NCBI GenBank assembly: GCA_938003765.1
Contig: CALKYE010000087.1
Location: 1 to 64,000 of the forward strand
Reading direction: 5' to 3'
From: an uncultured Planctomycetia bacterium
GTDB taxonomy: Bacteria > Planctomycetota > UBA1135 > GCA-002686595
DNA length: 64,000 nt
Both the position numbers and the translations under genes were made by a program. Position 1 is the first letter of the stretch. Every line of letters begins with the position of its first letter. This document shows, piece after piece, positions 52,554 through 62,385 of this stretch. Under the pieces are notes generated by a model that made no database searches, was not told where the DNA came from, and saw nothing but the letters and a program-made list of their open reading frames with translations.

Positions 52554-53411
52554 TCAGCGTTGCGCCCAGCGGAGGTGCGCGACGACCGGGTGATGATCGC
52601 TCGGCCAGCGGCCCGAAGCGCTCGGCGCGGAGAGGATCTCGGCCCGCGCGGCGCCCAGGTGCGCGCTGAACAGGATGTAGTCGATGCGCGCGCCGTCGAG
52701 CCCGCCGCGGAACGCGTGGAAGGTGCCCGCGGCCCGCACGTCGGGGTGCAGTGCTCGGTACGCGTCCGTCAACCCCGCAGAGCGCAGCGCACGGAGCGGC
52801 GCCGAGTCCTCGGTCGCGTTCAAGTCGCCCATCACGAGCTGCGCTCCGGCGCTCGCAGCCACGCGGGTCGCGAGCAGTTGCGCGGAGCGTTCGCGTGCGA
52901 GCTCGCCGCGATGGTCGAAGTGGGTGTTCCACACGGTCAGCTCCGCGCCGCTCGCGCGATCGACGACGCGCGCCCACGAGCACATGCGCGTGAGCGCGGC
53001 GTCCCAGCCGACCGACGCGACGCGCTCGGGCGTGTCGCTGAGCCAGAAGTCGCCGTGCTCGAGCAACTCGAAGCGCTCGCGCGCGAGGAACAGCGACGCG
53101 TGTTCGCCGGCCAAGCCTCCCTCGCGGCCCTGGCCGACGCGGAGGTGTCCGGGCAAGCGCTGTTCGAGGAACGCGATCTGGAAGTCGAGCGCTTCCTGCA
53201 CGCCGAGGATGTCCGGCGCAGCCTCTCGAATGCGCTGCGCCACGGCTTCGCAGCGCAGCGGCCACGCGTCGAGTCCGTCGTCGGCCGCGCCGTAGCGCAC
53301 GTTGAAGCTCATGACGACGAGCTCGGGCGGCTCGGCCCGCTCGTGCGTGGTCGGTGCGGGGCGTGCGCAGGCTGCAGCAAGCGCGACGATGACGGCGATG
53401 GCGCGGAGCAT
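52554..53411 (-). CDS. Endonuclease/exonuclease/phosphatase (EEP) family lipoprotein
   Basis: 285 aa from the ATG at 53411. MLRAIAVIVALAAAC ends in a lipobox-like LAAAC, so a lipoprotein is likely. EEP motifs are present: MSFNVRYG, DILGVQEAL (catalytic Glu), WNTHFDHRG, LVMGDLNATED (Asp/Asn) and SDHHPVVAHL at the C-terminus (Asp-His). This family hydrolyses phosphodiesters in nucleic acids, sphingomyelin or inositol phosphates; the exported form here argues for lipid or extracellular nucleotide substrates. A 67-bp gap to the metallophosphoesterase start suggests joint transcription. Confidence 0.92.
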   Translation of the reverse strand: MLRAIAVIVALAAACARPAPTTHERAEPPELVVMSFNVRYGAADDGLDAWPLRCEAVAQRIREAAPDILGVQEALDFQIAFLEQRLPGHLRVGQGREGGLAGEHASLFLARERFELLEHGDFWLSDTPERVASVGWDAALTRMCSWARVVDRASGAELTVWNTHFDHRGELARERSAQLLATRVAASAGAQLVMGDLNATEDSAPLRALRSAGLTDAYRALHPDVRAAGTFHAFRGGLDGARIDYILFSAHLGAARAEILSAPSASGRWPSDHHPVVAHLRWAQR

Positions 53412-53453
53412 CGCGCGAGGGTACTCGCCCGCGTCCGCGCCCCGCACGCGCGT

Positions 53454-56159
53454 CTACGGCCTGGTCACGAACTCGAGCGCGTCGCTGAGGTTGGTCGAGC
53501 GCGGCGCCGGCGGATCGCGATACCAAGCTTGCGCGTTCACGGCGACTCCGGCTGCGAACGGAGCGCCGACGGCTGCGGGGTTGTTCGCGATGTAGTCGAG
53601 CCAGTCGACGCTCACGGCGCCGTCGCACGCTCCCGCCGCGCCGCCGCTGCTGGCCGAGAGCACGCGCTGGATCGGCGCGCGCACGCACAAATAGCTCGTG
53701 CTCCCCGCGGCCCACGGCTCCGCGCGCCGACCGCCGACGCCGTAGAACAGGAGCGTCTGACGCTGGCCGTCCAGGTTGCTCACGTCGAGCCTGAAGCCGT
53801 TGGACTTGGAGAGACTCGGCGAGCCGTCGAACTCCATCGTCGGCGCGCAGCCGTTCGTCGATGTCCCGGCGGTGCAGTAGCTCAGCGGCTCCGGTGAATA
53901 CGCGATCAGCCGCGCGATGCGGTGGCGGATCGCGCCGTCGTACGACAGGAAGCTCCCGCCGATCAGGGCGCGGCCGTTCGCGTCGAGCGTCATCGAGTTG
54001 ACGCTGCCTCCGACGCCAGGGAATCCGCGGAACTCGAGATCTGGATTTCCATCGGTGTGAAGCCGCGCGATCGAGCGCAGCGGCTGGCCCATCACCGTCT
54101 GGAAGCTGCCGGCGATCAGGATCTTGTGATCTGGCTGCAACGCGATCGCGAGGGCCTGGCCCGAGGTGCTCGTCCCGGAGAGCAGGCCGGCGCCGGACGC
54201 GAACGTTGAGTCCAGGCTGCCGTCGGCATTCAGGCGCGCGAGCCCGCGTCGAGTCACGCCATTGACCCAAGTGAAGTACCCCCCGATGAGGATCTTGCCG
54301 TCGGGTTGCAGCACCACCTCGCTGACGGAGTCGTTCGCGCCCGGGTTGGGCGCGAAACCCGTGTCGAGCTGCCCGCCCGGCTTGAGCCGTGCGATGCAGC
54401 GTCGCGGCAGGCCGCCGACAGACTGGAAGTTGCCGCCGATGACGATGCCTCCGTCGGGTTGGAGAGCGATGTCATTGACGTAGTAGCTGCCCACCCCAGA
54501 CAGCGGGTCGAAGCTGAGATCGAGTGCGCCGTTCGTCTCGAGTCGCGCGATGCGCCCGCGGGCTACTCCGTTGAAGGTTGTGAACGAGCCTGCGACGAGC
54601 ACCCTTCCGTCGGGTTGAACAGCGATGGCGCGAATGCCGCCGAGCGGAACTGCGCCCGCGTCGAAGCTCGTGTCCACGCTTCCGTTCACCTCGAGCCGCG
54701 CGAGGCCTGTGCGCGCCGTCCCGCCCAGAGCCGTGAATGTCCCCGCGACCAGCAGCTTGTCATCGGCCTGCAGCGCGGCGACTTGGATTCCGCCGTTGGA
54801 CTGAGGGTCGTAGCTCGCGTCGAGCGCGCCGTCGGACTCGATGCGAGCCAACTTCTCGCGAGGGATGTTGGCGTAGTAGTCGAACGCACCCAGCACCACG
54901 GTCTTGCCGTCGCTCTGCGGCAAGACTTGCCGCACGAAGTCACCGGGTGCGGGCAGCGGATTGAAGCTCGTATCCAATGCTCCGTCGGGCTCGAGTCTCA
55001 CTACGCCGTTGCGCTCGAAGCCATCCCAGTCGCTGATGTCCCCGCTGACGAGGACCTTGCCGTTCGCTAGCTGGTGCATGGCGAATGCGGCGTTGGTCGA
55101 GCCGCTGGGAGGCGTGAACGAAGTGTCGAGTGCGCCGTCCGGCATCAAGCGCGCGACCGAGTTGCGCGGCGCGCCCTGGTAGCTCTGGATGTAGCCACCG
55201 ATCAACAGGCGCCCATCGGACTGAAGCGTCAGCGCGTGGATTCGCCCGCTCGGGCCTGCGCCGGGGTCGAAGCCCAGATCGAGCGCACCGTTCGGGTGGA
55301 GTCGCGCCAGGAAACGACGCGGAACGGCGCCGATCGAGTTGAAGTCGCCGCCGATCACGACCTTGCCATCGGGCTGGAGCGCGATGGCCAGGACATGACC
55401 GAGCGCTCCCAGGCCTGGGTCAAAGCTCGTGTCGAGGCTGCCGTCAGAGTTCAAGCGCGCGATGCGATTGCGCGAGACTCCGCCGTAGTGCGTGAAATGG
55501 CCGCCGATCAGGATCTTGCCATCGCTCTGCAGCAGCACGCACGTCACCACAGTGTTGGCGCCGTTGGACGAGTCGAAGCTCGGGTCGACGCTTCCATCGG
55601 CGTTGAGGCGCGCGACGTACTTGCGCGGCGCGCCGTCGAACGATGTGAACCAGCCGCCGACGATCAGCTTGCCGTCGGGCTGGAGCGCGACGCTCTGGAC
55701 GTACCCGTAGTCCTGCGGACCTGCGCCGGGATCGAAACTCGGATCGAGGCGCCCGTCGCTGTTCACGCGCGCGATTCCGATGCGCGGAACTGCGTCGTAG
55801 GTCGTCAAGCCGCCCGCGACGATGAGCTTGCCATCGGGCTGCCGCGCGACGCTCACGATCGGGCCGACGGGGCCCGGCGCGGTCTGCAGCGTTGGATCGA
55901 GGCTGCCATCCGGATTCACACGCGCGAGGCTCTTGCGAGCGACGGAGTTGTAGAAGCCGAACCCGCCGGCGATCACGAGCTTGCCGTCGGGCTGCAGCAG
56001 GCTGGCGTCGACTTGCCAACTGGCGCCAATGCCGTACGTGCCATCGTCGGCGCGATTGAAACTGGGGTCGTTCGAGCCGTCTTGGGCGTGCAGTCCTGCG
56101 CTGAGAACGGCGGCCAGCGCTGCGAGAACGACAGACAGGCGAGTGAGGCGAAGAAGCAT
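53454..56159 (-). CDS. Exported delta-60 repeat propeller protein with shared C-terminal module
   Basis: 901 aa from the ATG at 56159 (signal peptide [18 protein letters not shown]), with GGAG before it. About 14 delta-60-type repeats of ~52-58 residues run through residues ~20-760; each has a core like [13 protein letters not shown] followed by [15 protein letters not shown]. The last ~140 residues are the shared module: [55 protein letters not shown] and [11 protein letters not shown]. Known delta-60 proteins are large surface or secreted proteins; function unknown. Confidence 0.93.
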   Translation of the reverse strand: MLLRLTRLSVVLAALAAVLSAGLHAQDGSNDPSFNRADDGTYGIGASWQVDASLLQPDGKLVIAGGFGFYNSVARKSLARVNPDGSLDPTLQTAPGPVGPIVSVARQPDGKLIVAGGLTTYDAVPRIGIARVNSDGRLDPSFDPGAGPQDYGYVQSVALQPDGKLIVGGWFTSFDGAPRKYVARLNADGSVDPSFDSSNGANTVVTCVLLQSDGKILIGGHFTHYGGVSRNRIARLNSDGSLDTSFDPGLGALGHVLAIALQPDGKVVIGGDFNSIGAVPRRFLARLHPNGALDLGFDPGAGPSGRIHALTLQSDGRLLIGGYIQSYQGAPRNSVARLMPDGALDTSFTPPSGSTNAAFAMHQLANGKVLVSGDISDWDGFERNGVVRLEPDGALDTSFNPLPAPGDFVRQVLPQSDGKTVVLGAFDYYANIPREKLARIESDGALDASYDPQSNGGIQVAALQADDKLLVAGTFTALGGTARTGLARLEVNGSVDTSFDAGAVPLGGIRAIAVQPDGRVLVAGSFTTFNGVARGRIARLETNGALDLSFDPLSGVGSYYVNDIALQPDGGIVIGGNFQSVGGLPRRCIARLKPGGQLDTGFAPNPGANDSVSEVVLQPDGKILIGGYFTWVNGVTRRGLARLNADGSLDSTFASGAGLLSGTSTSGQALAIALQPDHKILIAGSFQTVMGQPLRSIARLHTDGNPDLEFRGFPGVGGSVNSMTLDANGRALIGGSFLSYDGAIRHRIARLIAYSPEPLSYCTAGTSTNGCAPTMEFDGSPSLSKSNGFRLDVSNLDGQRQTLLFYGVGGRRAEPWAAGSTSYLCVRAPIQRVLSASSGGAAGACDGAVSVDWLDYIANNPAAVGAPFAAGVAVNAQAWYRDPPAPRSTNLSDALEFVTRP

Positions 56160-56575
56160 GGGAGAGCTCCTCGGGGCGGATCGGGCCCGACGCGGGGGCG
56201 CGAACTGGTGGGGAAGATTGCGGGCAGGCGGGGCGCGGACTCGCGTTGCGCACCGTACTAGCGCGCTGCGCGGCAAGACCGCCGACGTCGAGTGCAATAG
56301 TGCTCACTCGCGTCCGGACTACCACCTTCCACTCGCCTGAATCACCACTTCGTCAGTGGCGCGCCGCGACACCGCTGCGAGTCGCGCGCGGGACGCCTCG
56401 GCGGAGTCTCAGAGCGTGCCAGCGCCCATCCGCCAGCCTGCGACCGGAGCATCGGCGTGTCGCGCGTCCGCCGCAGCGGCGTATCGCGACGGGCAGACCG
56501 CGCCGCGCTCGAACCGTGGCCGCGAGCACCGACCGTGTTGTCGATCGACTCGCTGTCCGAGCGCGGCGCGCAGGC
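56160..56575. other. 416-bp stretch with no convincing gene
   Basis: Holds the expected promoter of the delta-60 repeat gene near its right-to-left start. Open frames on both strands are arginine-rich and signal-free. No hairpin, repeat or RNA gene recognised. Confidence 0.45.
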
Positions 56576-56911
56576 TCACTTGCGGCGTTCGGCCTCCTCC
56601 ATGCGGATGACCTGCCGTCGAATCTCGAGCGCGGCTGCGTTCTCGGGATCGGAGTCCAGCACGCGGCTCGACTCGGCCGCGGCGCCGAAGCTGTCGCCCA
56701 GCTCGAGCAGGAGCTGCGCGTACTCGACGCGCGTCGCGATGCTGGGGGAGCGGCGGCACAGTTGCGCGTAGACGCGAGAGGCGTCGACGTACTTGCCATT
56801 GCGCGCATGCGCGCGAGCGAGCTCGAGTTGCGCCGAAGCTGTCGCAGCCGAGTCCGTCGAGCGGTCGGCGCCTCCCAGGAGGCGTCGGAACCAGTCTGTA
56901 GGTGAGTTCAT
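56576..56911 (-). CDS. Small TPR-like protein
   Basis: 111 aa from the ATG at 56911 (MNSPTDWFRRLLGG), preferred because upstream residues look unnatural. Helical pairs with TPR spacing are visible (ASAQLELARAHARNGKYVDA, SRVYAQLCRRSPSIATRVEY, AQLLLELGDSFGAAAESSRV, LDSDPENAAALEIRRQVIRM). Probably a cytoplasmic protein-protein adaptor. No partner is obvious next to it. Confidence 0.75.
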   Translation of the reverse strand: MNSPTDWFRRLLGGADRSTDSAATASAQLELARAHARNGKYVDASRVYAQLCRRSPSIATRVEYAQLLLELGDSFGAAAESSRVLDSDPENAAALEIRRQVIRMEEAERRK

Positions 56912-57104
56912 GTTGAGTGGCGTGAAAGCGGAGCGCGCGCACCGTGGGCGCAGAACGTCCGCAGAAGCGAATCGAACGAAGTTGAAGTCGCAGCACGCTC
57001 GCAGTGCGGGCGTGAGGCTCAACCGCCACGCAGGGCGGGAGCCAGGCCGCCGCGCTCGACAACGTGCGGGGCGGCCTGTGGGGCGCTGGATGGAACTCGC
57101 CCGG

Positions 57105-57479
57105 TCAGGCGCGCGCGCCCGCTGCGTTCGCTGACCCGTTCACGCGCAAGTGGGCGAGCGCGAGACGTGCTCGCGCATGCCCGAGCTCGCACGGGCGGCT
57201 CGACTCTGCGCCGCGTCGATCCGGCGCGGCAGCGCACGCATGTTCTCGCGCGTCCCCGTCGCCGCCATCCGTCGCGGTCCTGCGTTCGCCGCGCTCCTCG
57301 AGCGCGGAAGCCGCACGCGCGTCGGCCTGTTGCTCGTGCGCCAGCGCGATGCGCTCGACCTGCGCGCTCCGCCACTGGCTTTCGCCTTCATGCGATCCCA
57401 GCGCCGGCGCCTGCGTGCTCGGCGGCGCGAGCAGGCCGAGCACGATGAACAGATGCAGGATGCGGAGCAGCGCGCGCAC
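57105..57479 (-). CDS. Possible small exported hypothetical protein
   Basis: 124 aa from a GTG at 57479. The only support is a signal-like N-terminus (LLRILHLFIVLGLLAPPSTQA); the remainder is Ala/Glu/Arg/His-rich without recognisable pattern. A different frame of the same strand gives a Cys/Arg-rich translation that looks like noise. May not be real. Confidence 0.4.
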   Translation of the reverse strand: MRALLRILHLFIVLGLLAPPSTQAPALGSHEGESQWRSAQVERIALAHEQQADARAASALEERGERRTATDGGDGDAREHACAAAPDRRGAESSRPCELGHARARLALAHLRVNGSANAAGARA

Positions 57480-57602
57480 GAGTCGCCCAATCCTAGCTCC
57501 GATTCGCTCGCACCCCAGCCGAGTCGCTGGCGTTGGCCTCGCGATTCCCCTGCCGTTGCGTGTCGTGAGCGATGCCCGACAGCGCGGCGGGACGGGCTCT
57601 CG

Positions 57603-58046
57603 CTACCGCGCGTAAGCCCGCCGCGCGAACAGCAGCGTCAGGAACGGCAGCATGTTCGCCTTGTTCGGGATCAGGCTGAAGATGCGCTACAGGCGTTTGG
57701 GGTTGAAGTAGAAGCGCCGGTACGCGTCCTTGCGCAGCTTGGTGATCGTCGTCCCCGGCGCCGTCGAGAGGTTGGTCTCGGTCTGATGCGGCTCGTAGGC
57801 CGACCAGTCGGTGGGCAGGTCGAAGCCTGCGTGCTCGACCTGCGTGAAGAACTCCGTGCCCTTGAAGGGGGGGGGCATGCGGAAGAACGCCGCGGTGTGG
57901 AAGCTCGAGCGCGCGGCCCGATCGATCGTCGACTGGATCTTTTCTTCGGTCTCGCTCGGGAAGCCGAGCATGAACGCGTGGTGCACCAGCACGCCTTCCC
58001 TGGCGATGAACTCGACGGTGCGCTCGACCTTCGCGATCTAGAAGTG
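57603..58046 (-). pseudogene. Decayed partial duplicate of the radical SAM gene at 59.5-60.9 kb
   Basis: Closely similar to the 3' third of the intact gene (57603 corresponds to 59496, offset 1893), from the homologous TAG stop up to about 58046. It has two in-frame stops: TAG at 57687-57689 where the parent has Trp (WRI), and TAG at 58038-58040 within HLKIDKV. A run of nine G at 57867-57875 replaces parental sequence, giving RMPPPFKG for RVIPFKG. It lacks the B12 domain and the CxxxCxxC motif, so it cannot encode an active enzyme. Confidence 0.88.
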
Positions 58047-58538
58047 CTCACCGCTCCTTCCGGGCGCACGGCCAAGCGCGGGAGGAACGGAGGACGTGGG
58101 AGTGCGCAGGCGTCGCGTAATGCTTCGACCAATGGGTACGCAACATCGCCGCTCGTCTGCGCAGGCCGAGGGCGCCCAGCTCCGCGCCGAGCCGCCGCGT
58201 TGGTCGGGACGAGCGTCGATCACGACGGCCTGGAGGTCGGCGAACTCCTCGAGCGGCCAGCCCGAAAGATGGGCTCCGCCGCGACGTGAACATCAGGGCG
58301 CGTCCACGAACGCGCGCGTGGTCCCGTGCAACCCGATGCGCCTGACCTCGATCTCCGTGTGCGCTCCGTGGTTCGCGCGAGGCGTCGTAGCTCGAGTGGG
58401 CGTCGATGCGCGGCGCGGCAAGGCCCGGGGACGTCCGCGGTCCGTCACGGACGACGTGGCTGAGCTAGATGCGCTGCGCGATTCGGGAGCGTCTCCGCGG
58501 ACAGGTCGACGCTCGCTGCGGGCCGTGCGCTGCCGCGC
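58047..58538. other. 492-bp stretch next to the pseudogene, no intact gene
   Basis: Homology to the radical SAM gene ends here. Minus-strand translations in more than one frame contain protein-like pieces (LGAELGALGLRRRAAMLRTH, ATPAHSHVLRSSRAWP) that look like a decayed coding sequence broken by frameshifts, but I could not identify a family. No hairpin or RNA gene recognised. Confidence 0.4.
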
Positions 58539-59330
58539 TCAGCCTTGTTCGCGCTCGAGCACGATGTCCATCTCGCACGACGGCGTCGCTCCCTGTGCGC
58601 GTTTCACCGGGCGGGCCCAACGCGGCGGCGTGCGGCCGCGCCAGTGCGGGTCGTCTTCGAATCCAAGCCTCCAGATGCGCTTGGCGAAACCCGCCGCGCT
58701 CACTTCATAGTGGATGTGTTGCTCGACCGGCTCCCGTTGGTCGGGGTAGTGGCCGGGCCGGATGGTGTCGAACGCATAGCGACCCTCCGAGTCCGTGCGG
58801 ATGTAGCCGAAGATGCGGGGGTTGCTCTCGTCCATGCCGCCCGCGCTGTAGAGACCGCGCGAGTCGGTCTGGAAGACGTAGACCAGCGCGTCGGCGATCG
58901 GCTGTCCGTTCGCGTCTCGGATCGCGCCGAACACGTGGAGCGGCTCACCTTCTTCGTCCGCGAGGGTGAGGCGCGTCGCGCTCTGGCGCGCGTGCTCGCG
59001 GATCAACTGCCGAAAGCGAGGGAGCTCGTGCAGTTCGCCGAAAGCGCTGTCGGTCAGCGCGCGCGTGGAGCAGGCGCCGCCGCGCAGCGCCTGGGAGAGT
59101 GCGTCGAGCACCGCGGCGTGCTCCGTCGCGCCATCCTGCGCGGCGTGAACGGCGCGCAGGTAGAGCGGCTCTGAGGCGCGCGAGCGCTCCAGCTCTTCGT
59201 CACCAACCGGCGCTCGTGCGATCGGCGTGATCGGCTCGGCCGCGCGCGCCTCGCGATGCTCCGCGCCGCCGTTCGTGCAAGCGACAGTGATTCCGCCCAG
59301 GACTGCCAGGCACAGGCCGAATGCGCGCAT
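58539..59330 (-). CDS. Exported intradiol ring-cleavage dioxygenase-like protein
   Basis: 263 aa from the ATG at 59330. The N-terminus RAFGLCLAVLGGITVACTNGG is signal-like and ends near a cysteine, so a lipoprotein is possible. The C-terminal ~150 residues match the intradiol dioxygenase fold: PLHVFGAIRDANGQPIADAL, GLYSAGG, DSEGRYAFDTIRPGHYPD and VEQHIHYEVSAAGF. By family comparison the non-haem iron ligands would be a Tyr in GLYS or nearby, Tyr in PGHYP and the two His in HIH. True family members open catechol rings in the cytoplasm; exported versions are usually uncharacterised. A pure binding role is possible. Confidence 0.85.
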   Translation of the reverse strand: MRAFGLCLAVLGGITVACTNGGAEHREARAAEPITPIARAPVGDEELERSRASEPLYLRAVHAAQDGATEHAAVLDALSQALRGGACSTRALTDSAFGELHELPRFRQLIREHARQSATRLTLADEEGEPLHVFGAIRDANGQPIADALVYVFQTDSRGLYSAGGMDESNPRIFGYIRTDSEGRYAFDTIRPGHYPDQREPVEQHIHYEVSAAGFAKRIWRLGFEDDPHWRGRTPPRWARPVKRAQGATPSCEMDIVLEREQG

Positions 59331-59495
59331 GATCACGATCCTCGTTCGCGACTGCGCCGACCTCGGCGCGCCGCGGCGTCGAACCTACGCCCGCGCGGCC
59401 CGCCCCGTGCAACTCACGCGTACGCAGCGTGCTGCGCGCATGTTCGAGCGACGGTTCGCGGCTCGCGCACGATCCAGCGTCGCGGATGAGTCGCG

Positions 59496-60893
59496 CTACC
59501 GCGCGTAAGCCCGCCGCGCGAACAGCAGCGTCAGGAACGGCAGCATGTTCGCCTTGTTCGGGATCAGGCTGAAGATGCGCCAGAGTCGCTTCGGATTGAA
59601 ATAGAAGCGCCGGTACGCGTCCTTGCGCAGCTTGGTGATCGTCGTCTCGGGCACCGTCGAGAGGTTGATCTCGGTCTGGTAGGGCTCGTAGGCCGACCAG
59701 TCGGTGGGCAGGTTGAAGCCGGCGTGCTCGACCTGCGTGAAGAGCTCCGTGCCCTTGAAGGGGATCACGCGGAAGAACGCCGCGGTGTGGAAGCTCGAGC
59801 GCGCGGCCCAGTCGATCGTCGACTGCATCTCTTCTTCGGTCTCGCTCGGGAAGCCGAGCATGAACGCGCCGTGCACCATCACGCCTTGCTTCGCGATGAA
59901 GTCGACGATCTTGTCCACCTTGTCGATCTTCAGGTGCTTCTTCATCACCTTCTGGATGCGCGGGCTCGCCGACTCGACCGCGACCATGCAGCGGTACATG
60001 CCGGCCTGCTTGAGCAGCACGACCAGTTCCTCGTCGAGGATGTCGCCGCGGAAGCCGTTGGGGAACGTCAGCGCGAGCTTGTAGCCGCGCTCGATGATCC
60101 CGCGCGCGATCGTCTTCGCGCGCTCCGCCTTGAAGTTGAAGATGTCGTCCATGAAGACGAGCTCTTTGACGCCGTACTTCGTGACGAGCAGGTCGATCTC
60201 GGCGAGGACGTGTTCGGCGGAGCGCTCGCGGAAGGTCTTGCCGTAGCTGTTGTGACAGTACGTGCAGCGCCACGGGCACGCGCGCGAGCTGAACATCGTC
60301 GCGAACTCCTTGTGCGCGTAGATGACGCCGCCGCGCGGAACCGTGTGGTACTTGGCGTGGTCGATCAGGTCCCACGCGGGGAAGGGCATCTCGTCCAGCT
60401 TCTGCGGCGGCGAGCGGTCGAGCTCGTGGACGACGACGCCGTCCTTGCGCCATGAAACGCCCTCGCAGCCCGTCCAGTCGGTGCGCCCGTCGCGCACGCC
60501 CGCGAGCACGTCGGCGAAGATGAACTCGCCTTCGCCGCGCACGACCAGATCGACGCTCTCGTCCTTCATCACGTCTTCGGCCGCCACGCTCGGGTGCGGG
60601 CCGCCGCAGACGATCACGGTCTTGGGGAGGCGCGCTCTGACGAGCTTCGCCACCTCGTGCATGCAGCCGGCCTCGTAAGTCATCGCCGAGAGGCCGACGA
60701 CGTCGGGCGCGAGCTTCACGAGCTCTTCGACGCAGCGCTCGGGATCCCAGTCCTCGACCTTCATGTCGAGGATGTGCACGTCGTCGAACCCCGCCACGCG
60801 CGCCTGCGCCGCGATCATCATGATCCCGAGCGGGTGGACGTGCGTGAACTGGGTGTAGCGGTGGTAGGTCTGGACGAGGACGGTGCGGACCAT
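59496..60893 (-). CDS. B12-binding-domain radical SAM protein
   Basis: 465 aa. Residues ~1-140 form a cobalamin-binding-type Rossmann domain (HPLGIMMIAAQARVAGFDDV, DVVGLSAMTYEAGCMHEVAK, TVIVCGGPHPSVAAEDVM, LVVRGEGEFIF). The iron-sulfur cysteines are 206, 210 and 213 in ACPWRCTYC. Downstream barrel motifs include ELVFMDDIFNFKAERAKTIA, YRCMVAVESASPRIQ and GAFMLGFPSETEEEM. Members of this group (BchE-like/TIGR-type) act on lipids, tetrapyrroles or natural products. A partial, decayed copy lies 1.9 kb downstream on the same strand. Substrate unknown. Confidence 0.93.
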   Translation of the reverse strand: MVRTVLVQTYHRYTQFTHVHPLGIMMIAAQARVAGFDDVHILDMKVEDWDPERCVEELVKLAPDVVGLSAMTYEAGCMHEVAKLVRARLPKTVIVCGGPHPSVAAEDVMKDESVDLVVRGEGEFIFADVLAGVRDGRTDWTGCEGVSWRKDGVVVHELDRSPPQKLDEMPFPAWDLIDHAKYHTVPRGGVIYAHKEFATMFSSRACPWRCTYCHNSYGKTFRERSAEHVLAEIDLLVTKYGVKELVFMDDIFNFKAERAKTIARGIIERGYKLALTFPNGFRGDILDEELVVLLKQAGMYRCMVAVESASPRIQKVMKKHLKIDKVDKIVDFIAKQGVMVHGAFMLGFPSETEEEMQSTIDWAARSSFHTAAFFRVIPFKGTELFTQVEHAGFNLPTDWSAYEPYQTEINLSTVPETTITKLRKDAYRRFYFNPKRLWRIFSLIPNKANMLPFLTLLFARRAYAR

Positions 60894-61124
60894 GGAGTGA
60901 AGCGCGCGACGAGCCGATCGCGCTCGATCTTACCGCGGCGCCTTACGTGAAGGGCGAAGTGGACCCGGTTGGCGCTGCGGCGACGAATTCTCGAGTTGAG
61001 TGCGACCGGAGGAGGCGTGCGCCGGTCTGCGTCGGGCGTTCGCGGCGCTCGGGCCGCGCGAGCGAGCGCTGCTGACCTGGCCCGCCACGAGAAGAACCCG
61101 TCACGAGAAGAAGAGGAACCGTCC

Positions 61125-62225
61125 ATGCAAGAGTCATTGAACTGTCGAACCACCGGGAAGACGTCGAGCGCGCGCGCGGGTGACGCGGCGTCCGGCGCTC
61201 GAACGACGCGCACGCTGCTCGCGTCGATGGCGCTGCTCGCAGGCGCCGCCGGTGCGCAACCGCTGCAAGGCTTGGAGCCGCTCGCGCACGAGTTCGAGGC
61301 GGCGCCGGTGATGGCGCAGCCCGACCTCGGCGACACGGCGCTCGCGCCGCGTCTGCACGTGGAGATCGGTCGCAGCCCGACGCGAGCGGCCTTCGCGCTC
61401 GACATCTCCGGCGGTGTGGCGCACGGCTGGGCGCTGCTGCAACTGCGCGACGAGGGCGGCGCGTGCTCGTCGCAACTCGTGCGTCTGGACGGCAGCGGCG
61501 CCGCGCGACTGTTGCGCCTCGACCACCGAGCGGGCGGACCGCTCGAGGTGACCTGCACGCTTCCGTCGCACGCAAGTGAACTCGGGCTGCTCACGACCCA
61601 AGTGCTGTCGACCACCGTGCCGAGCGCCGATGCGATGATCGCGCAGTCGCGCGCGCTGCTCGGCTACGGCGCTCCCACGTCGCCCTTCGCGGCGCTGGGC
61701 TCGTCGGCGGGCCCGGCGTCGGGCGTCGTGATCACCGAGATCATGAAGGACCCGGCCGCAGTGGCCGATTCGGCGGGCGAGTGGTTCGAGGTCCGCAACC
61801 TCGGCCCGACGCCGATCGACCTGAGCGGCTGGAGCATCCGCGACTCGAGCTCCAACGGCCACACGATCCCGGCCACCGCGGGCGTGGTCCTTCCGCCGCG
61901 CTCGTACTTCGTGTTCGGCATCAACGCGAGCGCGTCGCTGAACGGCGGCGTGACGGTGGGCTACAAGTACTCGAGCTTCACGCTGGGCAACGGCGCCGAC
62001 GACATCCAGCTCTACGACGCCACCGGCGCGTTGGTCGATGCGGTGGCCTACGACGACGGGGTGCTGTGGCCCGACACTCCCGGCAAGTCGCTCAGCTTGC
62101 AGCGCGCCCTGGTGGACGTGACCTCGAACGACGACGGCGCCAACTGGTGCGACGCGCTGAGCCCGCTGAGCGCCGGCTCCACCGACAACGGCACTCCGCG
62201 CTGGGCGAACAACGTCTGCCCGTAG
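61125..62225 (+). CDS. Exported lamin-tail-domain (LTD) protein
   Basis: 366 aa from the ATG at 61125, with AAGAGG upstream. A somewhat internal signal helix (RTLLASMALLAGAAGA-QP) is preceded by ~30 polar residues. An N-terminal beta-rich region follows, and a lamin-tail fold at ~205-325: VVITEIMKDPAAVADSAGEW, FEVRNLGPTPIDLSGWSIRD, PATAGVVLPPRSYFVFG, LGNGADDIQLYDATGALVDA. LTD domains in bacteria are found on secreted nucleases and other surface proteins and may bind DNA or cell wall. It lacks the C-terminal module of the other exported proteins. A strong hairpin follows. Confidence 0.92.
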   Translation: MQESLNCRTTGKTSSARAGDAASGARTTRTLLASMALLAGAAGAQPLQGLEPLAHEFEAAPVMAQPDLGDTALAPRLHVEIGRSPTRAAFALDISGGVAHGWALLQLRDEGGACSSQLVRLDGSGAARLLRLDHRAGGPLEVTCTLPSHASELGLLTTQVLSTTVPSADAMIAQSRALLGYGAPTSPFAALGSSAGPASGVVITEIMKDPAAVADSAGEWFEVRNLGPTPIDLSGWSIRDSSSNGHTIPATAGVVLPPRSYFVFGINASASLNGGVTVGYKYSSFTLGNGADDIQLYDATGALVDAVAYDDGVLWPDTPGKSLSLQRALVDVTSNDDGANWCDALSPLSAGSTDNGTPRWANNVCP

Positions 62226-62271
62226 TCGCGACACGCGACAGTCCCGCGAGGGAGTCGAACGGCTTGCAGTG

Positions 62272-62299
62272 CGCCGCACGGTCGACGAACCGTGCGGCG
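62272..62299. terminator. Bidirectional hairpin terminator
   Basis: GCCGCACGGT (62273-62282) pairs perfectly with ACCGTGCGGC (62289-62298) with loop CGACGA, extendable by one C-G pair. It lies between the convergent lamin-tail and sirtuin genes. Confidence 0.7.
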
Positions 62300-62355
62300 T
62301 TCGAGCCGCCCTCGCGCTGATGCAAGCCCAGGCGCCAGAGCCGAAGGCGCCGACA

Positions 62356-62385
62356 CCGCGCGTTCAAAGGCCGCGCGTTCAAAGG
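62356..62385. repeat. Perfect tandem duplication of 15 bp
   Basis: ccgcgcgttcaaagg occurs twice in direct succession (62356-62370 and 62371-62385). The sirtuin stop codon (62379-62381 on the plus strand) lies in the right-hand copy. Confidence 0.85.

Noticed and set aside
57140..57490. Cys-rich frame with repeated CxxC-like pattern
   Set aside because: The Cys/Arg run results from GC-rich codons read in a shifted frame; the alternative frame has a better signal-like start and even that is doubtful.
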